From: Virgibacillus chiguensis
GTDB taxonomy: Bacteria > Bacillota > Bacilli > Bacillales > Amphibacillaceae
NCBI RefSeq assembly: GCF_900129865.1
Contig: NZ_FQXD01000017.1
Span: forward strand, 1-64,000
Direction of reading: 5' to 3'
Length of the DNA stretch: 64,000 nt
Shown here: positions 53,401 through 62,634 of the stretch, piece by piece
How positions within the stretch are numbered: the stretch's first letter is position 1
Layout of the letters: every line of letters starts with the position of its first letter
Program-made: the position numbers and the translations under genes
Notes under the pieces: generated by a model
Told to the model about the DNA's origin: nothing
The model's input: the letters and a program-made list of their open reading frames with translations, nothing else
The model's database searches: none

Positions 53401-53914
53401 TTATCTCGGATGTAATTTGCTGTAAGCCTCCAAATTTAAGAATTGAATGATGTGATCCGAACAAGTCTACGTGTGGGAGATAATAGTACTTAAATGATTT
53501 GTGCAGAGGTTTTAGGCATACACTTGTGGTACCAAACAATCAGTGTGAGATAAAAGAAAGCCTCCCACTGTTTGAAGATTTACTTTATACGAAAGCTTTT
53601 AGGTGTGATGGTTATACTTTATCCTATTCTGCTAAGCCAAAGATGTGCATTGCTAGGAGTTTTTTTCATTGACATACTATGTGTTATCTATGTCATTGAC
53701 GGTGAATTCGCCTTGAAGTTGTGCGCTTGAATGGAGAAAAGTATCTTCCAAACGTCTTTCGTTGAGTAAGTTAAATGTTTCACGTGAAAAGCACCGAGTG
53801 TATATTCTCTTTTTAATACTAAGCAGTAGGGTTGATACAGGCTATGTGAAACAACTAACTTTTGTCAAAGGTTCAAACAGGGTACAATGATTTTGAAAGG
53901 GGTATGTATACGTT
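53401..53914. other. Intergenic region with a parS-like site
   Basis: About 510 bases without a convincing gene. It contains the parS-like palindrome at 53776-53791 and AT-rich promoter-like sequence before the MoxR gene. Confidence 0.5.
53776..53791. other. parS-like (Spo0J/ParB) centromere site
   Basis: TGTTTCACGTGAAAAG matches the Bacillus parS consensus TGTTNCACGTGAAACA at 14 of 16 positions; the core TTTCACGTGAAA is perfect. parS sites cluster in the origin-proximal part of Firmicute chromosomes, and cwlD-salA, which lie near the origin in B. subtilis, are 8 kb away. Confidence 0.65.
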
Positions 53915-54790
53915 ATGCAAATGAAAGAGGAATTACCAGCAAATATAAAAGAGCAATTGCAAAAGTTCCAAAGAAATACAACTGCTTATACAGAATTAAT
54001 TCGTGAAGGTGGCTATATGGCTCCTAATAAGGAGATTATTATTGATGCCGTTACAGCACTGTTACTAGGGAAAAATATTTTATTAAAAGGTCCTACTGGT
54101 GCTGGGAAAACAAAATTTGCCGAAACGCTATCTTATTTATTTCAGCAGCCGATGTTTAGCATTAACTCTTCTGTGGATATAGACGCTGAGAGCTTACTAG
54201 GGTTTAAAACACTCACCTATGAGGATGAAAAGCAAGTGATTGAATTTATCTCAGGTCCTGTGATAAATGCGATGGAGCACGGAACCTTTTTATATATAGA
54301 TGAAATTAATATGGCCAAGCCAGAGACACTCCCTATTATAAATGGCGTATTAGATTATCGACGTTCGATTACAAACCCTTTTACAAATGAAATTGTAACC
54401 GCGAGTAAAGGGTTTAATGTCATTGCTGCAATAAATGAAGGCTATGTAGGAACGGTGCCTTTAAACGAGGCGCTAAAAAATAGATTTATCGTGATTGAAA
54501 TTCCTTACATTCAAGGTGAGCAATTAAAACAGTTAATCGTCCAAAATACCAAGTTGGAAGATGAAAAGCTGGTGGATTTATTTGTTAAATTATCGAGCGA
54601 TCTGATTGAAGCAGTAGCTCAAGGTAAAATTGGTGAGGATGCAGCTTCTATTCGTGCTTTATTAGATGCATGTGATTTAAGTAAGCATATACCTGCTAAA
54701 CGTGCAATTCAACGAGCAATTGCTGATAAATTAGAGGAAGATCGCGAACGAGAATTTATTATGAGCCTCGCCGAAACATTATTTAGTTAG
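53915..54790 (+). CDS. MoxR-type AAA+ ATPase (YojN/NorQ/CbbQ-like)
   Basis: 291 residues. Walker A is L-K-G-P-T-G-A-G-K-T-K (about 58-68), Walker B is F-L-Y-I-D-E-I-N-M-A (about 127-136), followed by the sensor I-A-A-I-N-E-G-Y and an arginine in A-L-K-N-R-F. MoxR ATPases act with a von Willebrand factor A partner to mature or activate metal enzymes; that partner is encoded 11 bases downstream. The pair matches B. subtilis yojN-yojO. Ribosome site AAAGGGGTATG. The client enzyme is not in the window. Confidence 0.88.
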   Translation: MQMKEELPANIKEQLQKFQRNTTAYTELIREGGYMAPNKEIIIDAVTALLLGKNILLKGPTGAGKTKFAETLSYLFQQPMFSINSSVDIDAESLLGFKTLTYEDEKQVIEFISGPVINAMEHGTFLYIDEINMAKPETLPIINGVLDYRRSITNPFTNEIVTASKGFNVIAAINEGYVGTVPLNEALKNRFIVIEIPYIQGEQLKQLIVQNTKLEDEKLVDLFVKLSSDLIEAVAQGKIGEDAASIRALLDACDLSKHIPAKRAIQRAIADKLEEDREREFIMSLAETLFS

Positions 54791-54801
54791 GAGTATGAAG
54801 G

Positions 54802-56715
54802 ATGTATCGATTTCATCATAACATCGTAGACACGCAATTATTCCGACAGTTACAAGATTTGTCTACGGTTCTATCTGGAGTTTCTGACCTTACATTCACG
54901 TATCGTTTTGGTTCTTATATTGATATCGTTGATCGGGAAGTAACAGCAAGCAGAATGTGGGATAAAGCAAAATTTGAATACCGAGTAGCTGGTTTGAAAA
55001 CAGACGTATATTTACGAACAATTGGAACGCTATCCTACACGGATGTACGTGCTGTGCAACAATATGTGCAAGCTTTACATCGCTTTTCGTTACCTAAATT
55101 CGGCAGAAATTTATTTGCTTTATTAGAAGATATTCGGCTGGAGGAACAGATTAAACAGGAGCGCCCGGGTACGAAAAATGTCTTTTTACAAAGAAAAGCG
55201 TATTTAAAACATCAATTCGACAAAGATCGAGCAGCTCATGTAACGAGAGGGCTTGCGCTTGATGAATTATTTTGTCTAATCTACTTACGCCTGCAATCAG
55301 ACGTTGCCGAGCCGGGTTTCCCGAGGGCAAGCGAAGAGCAACTGGTTCAACTTAAAAGGTTAGCTGCCAATTTATACGAAGTGTTTGAAGCAAAAAGCAC
55401 GTCTGATATTGCTCGCATATGTGAGCAAATGCTACATGTATTATCAGAAACCAGTCATTACGACATGATTCATGATTATTTTGTCCTCCCCATCCGCCAC
55501 GTCCATACGTCTGCAAAAAATACGTTATTTGATGAATTAACGCGAACGGACCCACTGGAAAATGACGATAAGGAAGAATTGGACGAAGACAAAAATGAAT
55601 ATATTGACGAAACTTTTTCGACATGGCATAGGGAAAATGAAAACAGTGATCGTAAACAAACCTTTCTGCAGTTTGAGTTAGAAGTGGGGACAAAAACGAA
55701 TATGAAAGGGAATGGTGCGCGTGAGACCGAAGATGGCGATCAAGCAATGGGGACAATACAAGGTGCTGCTGGGCAAACAAAAAATAAGGATTATTCTGAC
55801 CTAGAATCACTAGATAAACAAGAAAATAAACAAGGCCAACGTGCAGAAAATGTCTATGGGGAAGAGAATAAGGATGCGGTTAAGCTTCTAAAACAAGCGG
55901 ATGCGCCAACTAAATCGGAAGTGGCGCTTTATGAAGCGTATGTAAAAGATGTGGAGCCGTATAAGCGAAAATTAGAGAATATATTAAAAAAGACCATTGA
56001 ACATAAACAAAATGCACCGAGGACGAATATAATGGCTGGCCGCTTATCGAGAAAGCTGTTACCAATTGTGCTTGATGAAAAGCCACGCATTTTCTACAAA
56101 AAGAATGAGAAATCGAAGGAATTTGATGCCGTTTTTACGCTGCTCATTGATTGTTCAGCATCGATGCAAGGGAAAATGGAGGAAACGAAGCGAGGCGTTA
56201 CACTGTTTCATGAGGTATTAAAAGCTTTTCAAATTCCTCATTCTATTATTGGCTTCTGGGAAGATGCAATGGAAGTTAAAGAGCATTATCAGCCAAACTA
56301 TTTCCATGTTATTCATGCTTTTACTGATTCGTTTTATGAACGTAATGGTCCTAAAATTATGCAGCTTGAACCGCAAGAGGATAATCGAGATGGCTTTAGC
56401 ATTCGTGTGGCGACAGAGGAGCTCGCAGTAAGACGGGAAAAGAATAAGTTTTTACTTGTCTTTTCAGATGGGGAGCCAGCTGCTGCGAATTATAATCAAA
56501 ATGGTATTGTTGATACAAATTTAGCGGTCATGGAGGCTAGGAAGCAAGGAATTGAAGTAATTGGAACGTTTCTTGCTGATGGAGAAATAGGTGAACTAGA
56601 GGATCATTTTATGCAAAATATTTATGGAAGAGAAAGGATTCTTGTTCCCAATGTAGCTGAGCTGCCAGAACATTTTGCACCACTTATGAAGAAGCTGTTG
56701 TTAAAAGCACTTTAA
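54802..56715 (+). CDS. VWA-domain protein, MoxR partner (YojO/NorD/CobT-like)
   Basis: 637 residues. The first 280 residues are helical and rich in conserved charged segments (L-R-L-E-E-Q-I near 112). Residues about 250-360 form an acidic, low-complexity linker. The C-terminal VWA domain begins with the metal-ion site L-I-D-C-S-A-S-M-Q-G (D-x-S-x-S, near 450) and contains F-S-D-G-E-P near 555. The architecture equals that of NorD/CobT-type co-chaperones. It follows the MoxR ATPase in one operon and ends at a good terminator. Confidence 0.88.
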   Translation: MYRFHHNIVDTQLFRQLQDLSTVLSGVSDLTFTYRFGSYIDIVDREVTASRMWDKAKFEYRVAGLKTDVYLRTIGTLSYTDVRAVQQYVQALHRFSLPKFGRNLFALLEDIRLEEQIKQERPGTKNVFLQRKAYLKHQFDKDRAAHVTRGLALDELFCLIYLRLQSDVAEPGFPRASEEQLVQLKRLAANLYEVFEAKSTSDIARICEQMLHVLSETSHYDMIHDYFVLPIRHVHTSAKNTLFDELTRTDPLENDDKEELDEDKNEYIDETFSTWHRENENSDRKQTFLQFELEVGTKTNMKGNGARETEDGDQAMGTIQGAAGQTKNKDYSDLESLDKQENKQGQRAENVYGEENKDAVKLLKQADAPTKSEVALYEAYVKDVEPYKRKLENILKKTIEHKQNAPRTNIMAGRLSRKLLPIVLDEKPRIFYKKNEKSKEFDAVFTLLIDCSASMQGKMEETKRGVTLFHEVLKAFQIPHSIIGFWEDAMEVKEHYQPNYFHVIHAFTDSFYERNGPKIMQLEPQEDNRDGFSIRVATEELAVRREKNKFLLVFSDGEPAAANYNQNGIVDTNLAVMEARKQGIEVIGTFLADGEIGELEDHFMQNIYGRERILVPNVAELPEHFAPLMKKLLLKAL

Positions 56716-56799
56716 GGTATTGGAATGAAATGTGCTGTATTGTCAAAATTTGTACTAGGTCGTTTCACCAAGCCTCACTATAGAGACGTCGTTAAAATG

Positions 56800-56838
56800 A
56801 GAGTTGTTCTCAAGTAAGTTTTGAGGCAACTCTTTTTT
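56800..56838 (+). terminator. Terminator after the MoxR/VWA operon
   Basis: AGAGTTG and CAACTCT arms with an inner TCTCAA/TTGAGG pairing, followed by TTTTTTAA. Confidence 0.85.
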
Positions 56839-57180
56839 AAGCCAGTTTATTGACAGAAGGATAGTCAATACATCAAGTAATTTAAAAAAGAAAACTAATT
56901 TTCTATAGGCACATAGCCAAAAATTAACAAAAGTAATAGATTTTTATCTCATTGTGCGTTAAAATTGAAGCAATATTTCTACATTTAATGCATGATAGTT
57001 GTTAAAAAATAAGCATAATATGCAGTTTAATAGCATAAAAAGAAGCTCTTCGACGAAGGATAAGCTAATTTTTTTAACACTATAGGAAAGAAAGTATAAC
57101 AATTTTGGTTTATAAAATAAGAAAACTCCACTAAATAAATTGGAGAAAAGCTACGTTTTTTTAAAGAAGGGTTGTGGAAG
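56839..57180. other. Intergenic region
   Basis: AT-rich, no gene. The right half is a copy of repeat R1 running up to the next ribosome site. Confidence 0.5.
57081..57175. repeat. Dispersed repeat family R1, copy 6
   Basis: CTATAGGAAAGAAAGTATAACAATTTTGGTTTATAAAATAAGAAAACTCC, then ATTGGAGAAAAGCTACGTTTTTTTAAAG. It reaches the ribosome site of the membrane-protein gene, so it may form part of that mRNA leader. Confidence 0.6.
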
Positions 57181-57855
57181 ATGTCGTACCAGAACAATGT
57201 GTTTAAATTTTTCTTTTCGATGGAAAATCACTTCGAGCATATCAAACATGCGGAAAGAATTCGGAACTTTTGGCGTGGTCTTTCCCTGTTATTTTTTTGT
57301 AGCATTCTTATATATGGATTCATGGCATATTTAGGCTTGGGAACGGATATCCTTTCATCAAATATGATAAAAGTAACGCCGTTGGAATATGAGCAACAGA
57401 AGTTTTGGTTTATGGTGGGAAGAATGGGATATGCTGCTTTACTTGCTGGATTTATTTTATTTGTACCATCCTTACTTTATTATGCAGTTACAGGAATACC
57501 TTATCGTAAAATAGTGGTTATGCAACAAGTCGTTTTAGTTGCCATGCTAATAGAACGATTAACATGGATTCCACTTGCTGTTTGGAACGGATTAGATTGG
57601 TATCTTTCCCCATTGTCGTTAGGTATTATTGCTTCTTATATTACCGAACAGGAGTATTTGATTTATTTTTTTGGCATGGTTTCGTTATTCCAAGTTTGGA
57701 TAATCGGCTTTCAAGTAAAATATTTGCGGTATTTCACTGACATGAGAAAGCTTTGGTTATGGTTTATGGTGATTGGCTTGCATGTTTTTTTCTGGTCAAT
57801 GGCTTCCGTGCTCGTATTTGCTGACCAATACTTACTAAATGGGTGGTTTCATTAA
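57181..57855 (+). CDS. Multi-pass membrane protein of unknown function, paired with an RND-type adaptor
   Basis: ATG 57181 after GAAGGG gives 224 residues. Five to six hydrophobic segments are seen (about 33-55, 78-100, 112-135, 150-170, 190-215), with aromatic residues at their edges. The stop overlaps the adaptor start (TAATG), so they are co-translated. In Bacillus, Yip1-like membrane proteins partner with adaptors (YknW-YknX), and this may be a distant parallel, but the Yip1 signature is not evident. No ATPase gene is near. Confidence 0.65.
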   Translation: MSYQNNVFKFFFSMENHFEHIKHAERIRNFWRGLSLLFFCSILIYGFMAYLGLGTDILSSNMIKVTPLEYEQQKFWFMVGRMGYAALLAGFILFVPSLLYYAVTGIPYRKIVVMQQVVLVAMLIERLTWIPLAVWNGLDWYLSPLSLGIIASYITEQEYLIYFFGMVSLFQVWIIGFQVKYLRYFTDMRKLWLWFMVIGLHVFFWSMASVLVFADQYLLNGWFH

Positions 57856-59174
57856 TGTCAACGTTAAGAAGGCGATTACAATTAATTGGTGCAACTTTGT
57901 TCATCGGTGTGAATGTTTTATTAGTTTATACAGATGATGAGGAGAAGGTAGATCGTATAGCGTATGTTTCAGAGTGGACAGATGCTTCTCAAGCTAATCT
58001 GGAAAAAAAGCTACATACTACAGGAGTATTAACTTCTGCGGAGGAAAAGCCCGTGTATTTTGACTCGTCGACAGGCAGTTTTGAGGCTTTTAAAGTAAAT
58101 GAAGGAGATGTGGTGAAGGCTGGCGATGCGCTATTCACCTATAAAGTTGACCACTATCAAACAGCTCTGGCAAAGTTGCTTGAGGAAAAAGTGCAATTGG
58201 AGGAAGAAGTAGCTGCTATTGAAAAAGCCATCTCGCAAATGTCCTCGTTGCAAATACCGGATATGGATACGGAGAGTGCGGGATTAGAATGGACGGAAGA
58301 AGAGTTGACAATTACAATTCCGCAAGACCCTGTTCAAGCTAAATTAATGAAGCAACAATTTTTATTGGAAAAAGAAACAGAAGTAGCCGAGAAGCAAATC
58401 ACTTTAAAAAGTTTGGATAGTCAAATAACAGAACTGCAAGAAACTGGGGACACTATTACCGTCGATAGCCCGTATGAAGGGATCATAACGCAACTTTCAA
58501 AACAACTAACAGATCCCATTATTACAATTTCTAGTACACAGCTTCATGTAGAAGGCGAATTGACAGAATCAGAAAGAGTAGATGTGAAAAAAGATCTTTC
58601 TGCAAACCTAGAGGTAACAGAGTTAAAAGAATCTCTAACAGGAACCGTCGCCAAGGTGGGAGAGATGCCAAAGGAAAAAGCTACTGCAACAACATCCAGC
58701 CTCTATCCGATTATCATTAAATTAAACGAGTTCAATGAGGAACAAGGGGAGGCGGTAGAAAATGATGACGAGCGGGAAGGTGGGCAATCAGAAGGCAATC
58801 CATCCCTTCACCGTCATATAGAACAAAATCTGTTAGCAGGGTACCATGTGGATATAGATATTATAACGGAGACTTCAGAAGGAGCTACTGTATTGAAAGA
58901 AGATGCCATTATTCAACAACACGTGTGGAAAATGACAGAACTGGGTACTCTATTACGTCAAAAAATAAGTATTGGATTAAAAGAAGACTCCCGCGTGGAA
59001 ATAACCTCTGATTTACAGGTAGGAGATAAAGTCGCTCTGCAACCAGGAAAACCATTTCGTTCAAATGCATCGTTTATAACGCCTTTAAAATGGGAGGCTG
59101 GTCTTAAGCCTACCGTTTCGCCCAAAGGTACGAATTGGTTGGAATTTTTCATATCGGGGATTATAAATAGATAG
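57855..59174 (+). CDS. RND/HlyD-type periplasmic adaptor (membrane fusion) protein
   Basis: ATG 57855 gives 439 residues with an N-terminal membrane anchor (about 8-22). A biotinyl-lipoyl-like half (F-K-V-N-E-G-D-V-V-K-A-G-D, about 76-88) is followed by a coiled-coil hairpin (about 100-200, with a low-complexity interruption near 120-165), the second lipoyl half (D-S-P-Y-E-G-I-I-T-Q-L), a beta-barrel domain and a C-terminal domain with I-T-S-D-L-Q-V-G-D-K-V. Such adaptors link exporters to their substrates in Gram-positive ABC efflux systems. Its usual ABC ATPase and permease are missing here. Confidence 0.8.
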   Translation: MSTLRRRLQLIGATLFIGVNVLLVYTDDEEKVDRIAYVSEWTDASQANLEKKLHTTGVLTSAEEKPVYFDSSTGSFEAFKVNEGDVVKAGDALFTYKVDHYQTALAKLLEEKVQLEEEVAAIEKAISQMSSLQIPDMDTESAGLEWTEEELTITIPQDPVQAKLMKQQFLLEKETEVAEKQITLKSLDSQITELQETGDTITVDSPYEGIITQLSKQLTDPIITISSTQLHVEGELTESERVDVKKDLSANLEVTELKESLTGTVAKVGEMPKEKATATTSSLYPIIIKLNEFNEEQGEAVENDDEREGGQSEGNPSLHRHIEQNLLAGYHVDIDIITETSEGATVLKEDAIIQQHVWKMTELGTLLRQKISIGLKEDSRVEITSDLQVGDKVALQPGKPFRSNASFITPLKWEAGLKPTVSPKGTNWLEFFISGIINR

Positions 59175-59245
59175 AGCTAGTTAGCATGAACAAAAGACTA
59201 GCTCTTGCTATTTAAAGTTTTCATATGGTTATGGAAAGTCTTGTC

Positions 59246-59573
59246 TTAGGATACTTGCTGTTCGTTTTCCACCCCTTTAGATCGTTTGTCGTTATATAGA
59301 ACGTTAATAATGGCACCACTCAAAAAGATCATGCCTGTTAAGTAAAACCAGATGAGTAAAATAATAATACCACCAAGACTACCATAAGTTGCAGAGTAGT
59401 TACTAAAATTGCTAATATAGAAAGAGAATCCGAATGATATCAGTTGCCAAAGAACACTAGCTGTTATTGCTCCAGGTAGAATATGTTTCAAAGGGAGGCG
59501 CTTATTCGGAGCAAAACGGTATAATTTCTCCTTTATTTTTAAGTACCCTCTATCAACGTTAACTAATTTAGTT
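59246..59573 (-). pseudogene. YihY/BrkB-family membrane protein, C-terminal remnant
   Basis: The frame L-P-G-A-I-T-A-S-V-L-W-Q, then F-S-N-Y-S-A-T-Y-G-S-L-G-G-I-I-I-L-L-I-W-F-Y is the characteristic C-terminal part of YihY proteins (family length about 280). The open frame extends back to about 59565 (K-L-Y-R-F-A-P-N-K-R-L-P) and then meets a stop; the first two thirds are absent. The remaining codons lack a ribosome site. A deletion has removed the rest. Confidence 0.75.
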
Positions 59574-59733
59574 TATTAACAAAATAAGAAAGTAATCCAT
59601 TAATGAAGGAAAACTACGGCATGAAGAAATAGGGACTAGTCCGATTCTTTGATTGTTGACAGCATAAAAACATATTGTGTTTCAATCTATATTGCTAGTG
59701 GTATAATCCATTATAAGAAAGGGGGATTTTTGC

Positions 59734-60186
59734 GTGTTAGACGTGTTATATTTGACATTATTAATGATAGCTGTGGCATTTGCATTGACAGTCGTTTTTA
59801 TTGTTATTGTGTTACATCGTTTTACGAAGTTATTAAAGACGACCGGGAGTGCATTGGGACAAGTTGAAATAGATATGCAACAAACTATTCCAGAACTACA
59901 TCATACATTAAAGCAAACACATGTAACAGTGGATGACATAGGGGAAAAATTGCAAGCGACAGATTCATTATTTACGACGGCTGATAATGTTGGGCGCTCC
60001 GTCCAAAATATGAATCAAACCGTGCAAAAAACAAAACCAATATGGAAAAAAGATCGGTTAGAAGAAGATATTGAACCTTATGTGGAAGGAATACGTTGGA
60101 CAGCTGTAGCTTCTTATTTATATAAGCAATGGAAAGAAGAATATACGTCGAGAGGGTCTGACGATCAAACTAGAAAAGAGGGATAA
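59734..60186 (+). CDS. DUF948 domain protein (general-stress type)
   Basis: A GTG start after AAAGGGGG gives 150 residues. One N-terminal membrane helix (about residues 5-27) is followed by a helical, coiled-coil-like region with regularly spaced polar residues (D-M-Q-Q-T-I-P-E-L-H-H-T-L-K-Q-T), the DUF948 pattern. The C terminus is charged. DUF948 proteins such as B. subtilis YtxG are often sigma-B stress genes of unknown function. The stop overlaps the start of the second DUF948 gene. Confidence 0.8.
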   Translation: MLDVLYLTLLMIAVAFALTVVFIVIVLHRFTKLLKTTGSALGQVEIDMQQTIPELHHTLKQTHVTVDDIGEKLQATDSLFTTADNVGRSVQNMNQTVQKTKPIWKKDRLEEDIEPYVEGIRWTAVASYLYKQWKEEYTSRGSDDQTRKEG

Positions 60187-60602
60187 TGATGTTATTAGAG
60201 ATAGGTGTCTTATTAATCGGTATTGCGTTTTTTATCGTAGCTATATTTGTATCTTATGCATTAAATAATTTAGCAGGCGTTCTTCGTGGCGTGGAAAAAA
60301 CAGTTGAACAAGTACCTGAGCAGATGAATGCCATGGTAACAGAAACAACCGGATTGATTAAAGAAAGCAATTATACCTTAGAGGATATTAATGATAAAAT
60401 GAAGCAGCTTAGTCCTTTATTTTATGTAGTGGGAGATGTGGGGAACGTGACGCGCAAATTTTCCGCTTCTCTTGTCAAAGTTACAGAATCTGTCAATGAA
60501 AAATCTGAGAATACCGCAGATGAAATGCAATCTAAAAGGTTATCCAATTCGTTTGGGAAGGTGTATTCTTGGATAAAAAATCGTAAGCAACAAAAACAAT
60601 AA
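60186..60602 (+). CDS. DUF948 domain protein, second copy
   Basis: 138 residues. N-terminal helix (about 4-25), then L-A-G-V-L-R-G-V-E-K-T-V-E-Q-V-P-E-Q, which is nearly the same as the block in the third copy (L-A-G-V-L-R-S-L-Q-T-T-T-D-K-L-P-E-Q). It ends in a basic tail (K-N-R-K-Q-Q-K-Q). Overlapping start codons couple it to the first copy. Function unknown, perhaps envelope stress. Confidence 0.8.
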   Translation: MMLLEIGVLLIGIAFFIVAIFVSYALNNLAGVLRGVEKTVEQVPEQMNAMVTETTGLIKESNYTLEDINDKMKQLSPLFYVVGDVGNVTRKFSASLVKVTESVNEKSENTADEMQSKRLSNSFGKVYSWIKNRKQQKQ

Positions 60603-60714
60603 TAAAACCCAAGAACAGCAGTTGATGCGATATGGAAATATATAAGCAAATAAACAGAGAAGAAAGGCAACGAATGAGTGTACAATAAAACCTCATGGCA
60701 GTTGTCTTTTTTGT

Positions 60715-60885
60715 GCTATAGGAAAGCTTGAGATTTTTTTGGTTTATAGTATACGCAAAACGACGGTGTTTTTCGCCAAAAAAAATTTGTCAATAAGTCA
60801 AGAAAAGACAATCATTTTGTTCTAAGTAAATGATTGTCTATAAAGATTTGGCGGTATAGCCAAGTTTCTCTAAGAAAGGGTAATG
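60715..60885. repeat. Dispersed repeat family R1, copy 7 (longest)
   Basis: It starts CTATAGGAAAGCTTGAGATT and contains GCAAAACGACGGTGTTTTTCGCC, then a perfect 12-bp stem AGACAATCATTT/AAATGATTGTCT (60806-60839), then AGCCAAGTTTCTCTAAGAAAGGG. The tail (GCTATTTCGAATTG) matches the copy at 63765. The stem probably doubles as terminator of the minus-strand gene. Confidence 0.6.
60797..60839 (-). terminator. Terminator of the third DUF948 gene
   Basis: On the minus strand AGACAATCATTT and AAATGATTGTCT flank a ten-base loop and are followed by TTTTCTTGAC. It sits 47 bases after the stop. Confidence 0.7.
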
Positions 60886-61326
60886 CTATTTCGAATTGTT
60901 GCTAGCTTGCTGTGGTTTACTTTGCTTTATCGCATAATAAGTTAACGTAGCAAGGCCGTAAATACCTTCTAAATGATGCTTCTTTGTAAAGTCGTTTCCT
61001 TCTGTTGATGAACCTTGTACTTTCATGATAGCATCGACTACTGTTGATGAAGCAGCCTTAGCAGCTCTTGAAGCATCTCCAACTAGATGGAAAATAGGTG
61101 TTAGCTCCTTCGCTTGTTGATTCAGTTCATGAAGTGTCTCATGCCCAGTGCTTATCGTGTCGGTAGCTTGGTTTGTAATTTCTTCTACTTGTTCTGGTAA
61201 TTTATCTGTTGTTGTCTGTAGACTACGAAGCACACCTGCTAAGTGGAATAAAGGTTTCATTAATAGAATTGCGAGGATTAAGAAAGCAATCCCTAAGATA
61301 GTAACTCCAAGTCCTAACCAATCCAT
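60886..61326 (-). CDS. DUF948 domain protein, third copy
   Basis: 146 residues on the opposite strand to its two paralogues. Membrane helix at about 7-28 followed by L-A-G-V-L-R-S-L-Q-T-T-T-D-K-L-P-E-Q-V-E-E-I-T-N-Q and L-T-P-I-F-H-L-V-G-D-A-S-R, which aligns with L-S-P-L-F-Y-V-V-G-D-V-G-N in the second copy. The C-terminal I-Y-G-L-A-T-L-T-Y-Y-A-I-K is special to this copy. Ribosome site AGAAAGGAG. The three genes seem to come from local duplication and inversion. Confidence 0.8.
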   Translation of the reverse strand: MDWLGLGVTILGIAFLILAILLMKPLFHLAGVLRSLQTTTDKLPEQVEEITNQATDTISTGHETLHELNQQAKELTPIFHLVGDASRAAKAASSTVVDAIMKVQGSSTEGNDFTKKHHLEGIYGLATLTYYAIKQSKPQQASNNSK

Positions 61327-61765
61327 ATGACTTTCTCCTTTCTTCTATTTCTCTCAGATAAAAGCTGTTGTGGGCTCTTGCCGAAAATTGGAATCCCGAG
61401 CTGGACAAGTTAAGTAAGTGGGAGATCACAGCATGTCAATCGGTATTTCTTTCCCTTAACAGTCAGTAGAAAGCAAATCGCCACTCATTGATATTTCGCT
61501 TTATGTATTTCTTTAATATACCACGAAAGATCGAATTGTAAACGAGCCCTAGATAATATTTCTAGTCATAGACATAAATGCAAGGCATGTCTCATAGATT
61601 AGAATAACATAAATTATTTACTAATAAAGATTGAAAAGCATGGACAAAGTATCTTTTCCTTTGTGCTCTGTTTTAGAACTATAGGGAGACTTAGTAGAGT
61701 CTGTTCTTCTTTTTGGATGGGAGTTGAATGAGCTGCATAATGGAATAAAAAAAGGGGGGAAGTAT
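61327..61765. other. Intergenic region upstream of cwlD
   Basis: About 440 bases that hold the promoter regions of the divergent DUF948 and cwlD genes. No frame or RNA gene is evident. A mother-cell or forespore sigma promoter is expected for cwlD, but no clear match was identified. Confidence 0.45.
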
Positions 61766-62506
61766 TTGAAGCGGAGGTATAAAATCGTATTATGGCTGGC
61801 GGGTGTTTTTATATTAGGTTACCTTATTCAGCTACCAATTAAAAATCAGCTATCACTTAATGTAGGATCTTCTTTTTCCTTACCCTTATCTGGAAAGACG
61901 ATTGTAATTGATCCGGGACATGGAGGGCCTGATGGCGGAGCTGTTGGTAAGGATGATACACAGGAAAAGGATATTTCGCTAGAAGTCTCTAAGAAGTTGC
62001 AAAAGTATTTACAGCAAGTGGGAGCAATCGTGTATTTAACGCGAGAAACAGATAGGGATCTTGCTTCTGAGAATGTAAAAGGGTTATCGAAACGAAAATC
62101 AGAGGATATTCGAAATCGATTGTCGTTCATCAATGAACAAGAAGCAGATTTATTTATTTCTTTGCACTTAAATGCACTACCTTCAACCAAATGGAGAGGG
62201 GCACAAACATTTTATAACCCCCAAAAGGATGAAAATAAGCATTTGGCAGAAATGATTCAGGCAGAGTTTATTCGTAATTTAGAAAATACCAATCGTGCAG
62301 CTCTAGCCATTAACAATGTCTATTTACTAAAGTACGCAGAGACGCCTGGTGCACTTGTAGAAATAGGCTTTTTATCTAACGTTGAAGAGCGAGAATTATT
62401 AAAAGATACGGATTACCAACAGAAAGTAGCTGCGAGCATTTATAAAGGAATTTTGCGGTATGCTACGGAGGAAATAAAGGCAGAGGAAGGGGAGGATGAA
62501 CTTTAA
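61766..62506 (+). CDS. cwlD: N-acetylmuramoyl-L-alanine amidase CwlD (germination)
   Basis: A TTG start at 61766 lies seven bases after AAAGGGGGG and gives 246 residues beginning with a basic stretch and membrane anchor (about 6-24). The amidase_3 domain has its zinc and catalytic residues: D-P-G-H-G-G-P-D-G-G-A (first His), E in S-L-E-V, I-S-L-H-L-N-A (second His) and V-E-I-G-F-L-S-N (catalytic Glu). CwlD works with PdaA to form muramic-delta-lactam in the spore cortex. An earlier TTG (61724) has a poorer ribosome site. The gene next to it is salA, as in B. subtilis. Confidence 0.92.
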   Translation: MKRRYKIVLWLAGVFILGYLIQLPIKNQLSLNVGSSFSLPLSGKTIVIDPGHGGPDGGAVGKDDTQEKDISLEVSKKLQKYLQQVGAIVYLTRETDRDLASENVKGLSKRKSEDIRNRLSFINEQEADLFISLHLNALPSTKWRGAQTFYNPQKDENKHLAEMIQAEFIRNLENTNRAALAINNVYLLKYAETPGALVEIGFLSNVEERELLKDTDYQQKVAASIYKGILRYATEEIKAEEGEDEL

Positions 62507-62634
62507 TTACAAATAAGAGTCACCACTTTTTCGTACATACGGGCTTGTTTTAATTCAACAAGCCCATGAACTGAAGGATCGTCTGTTTTATGTTATACTG
62601 TCGATGTATGCATTTACAAAGGGATGGTGATTCA

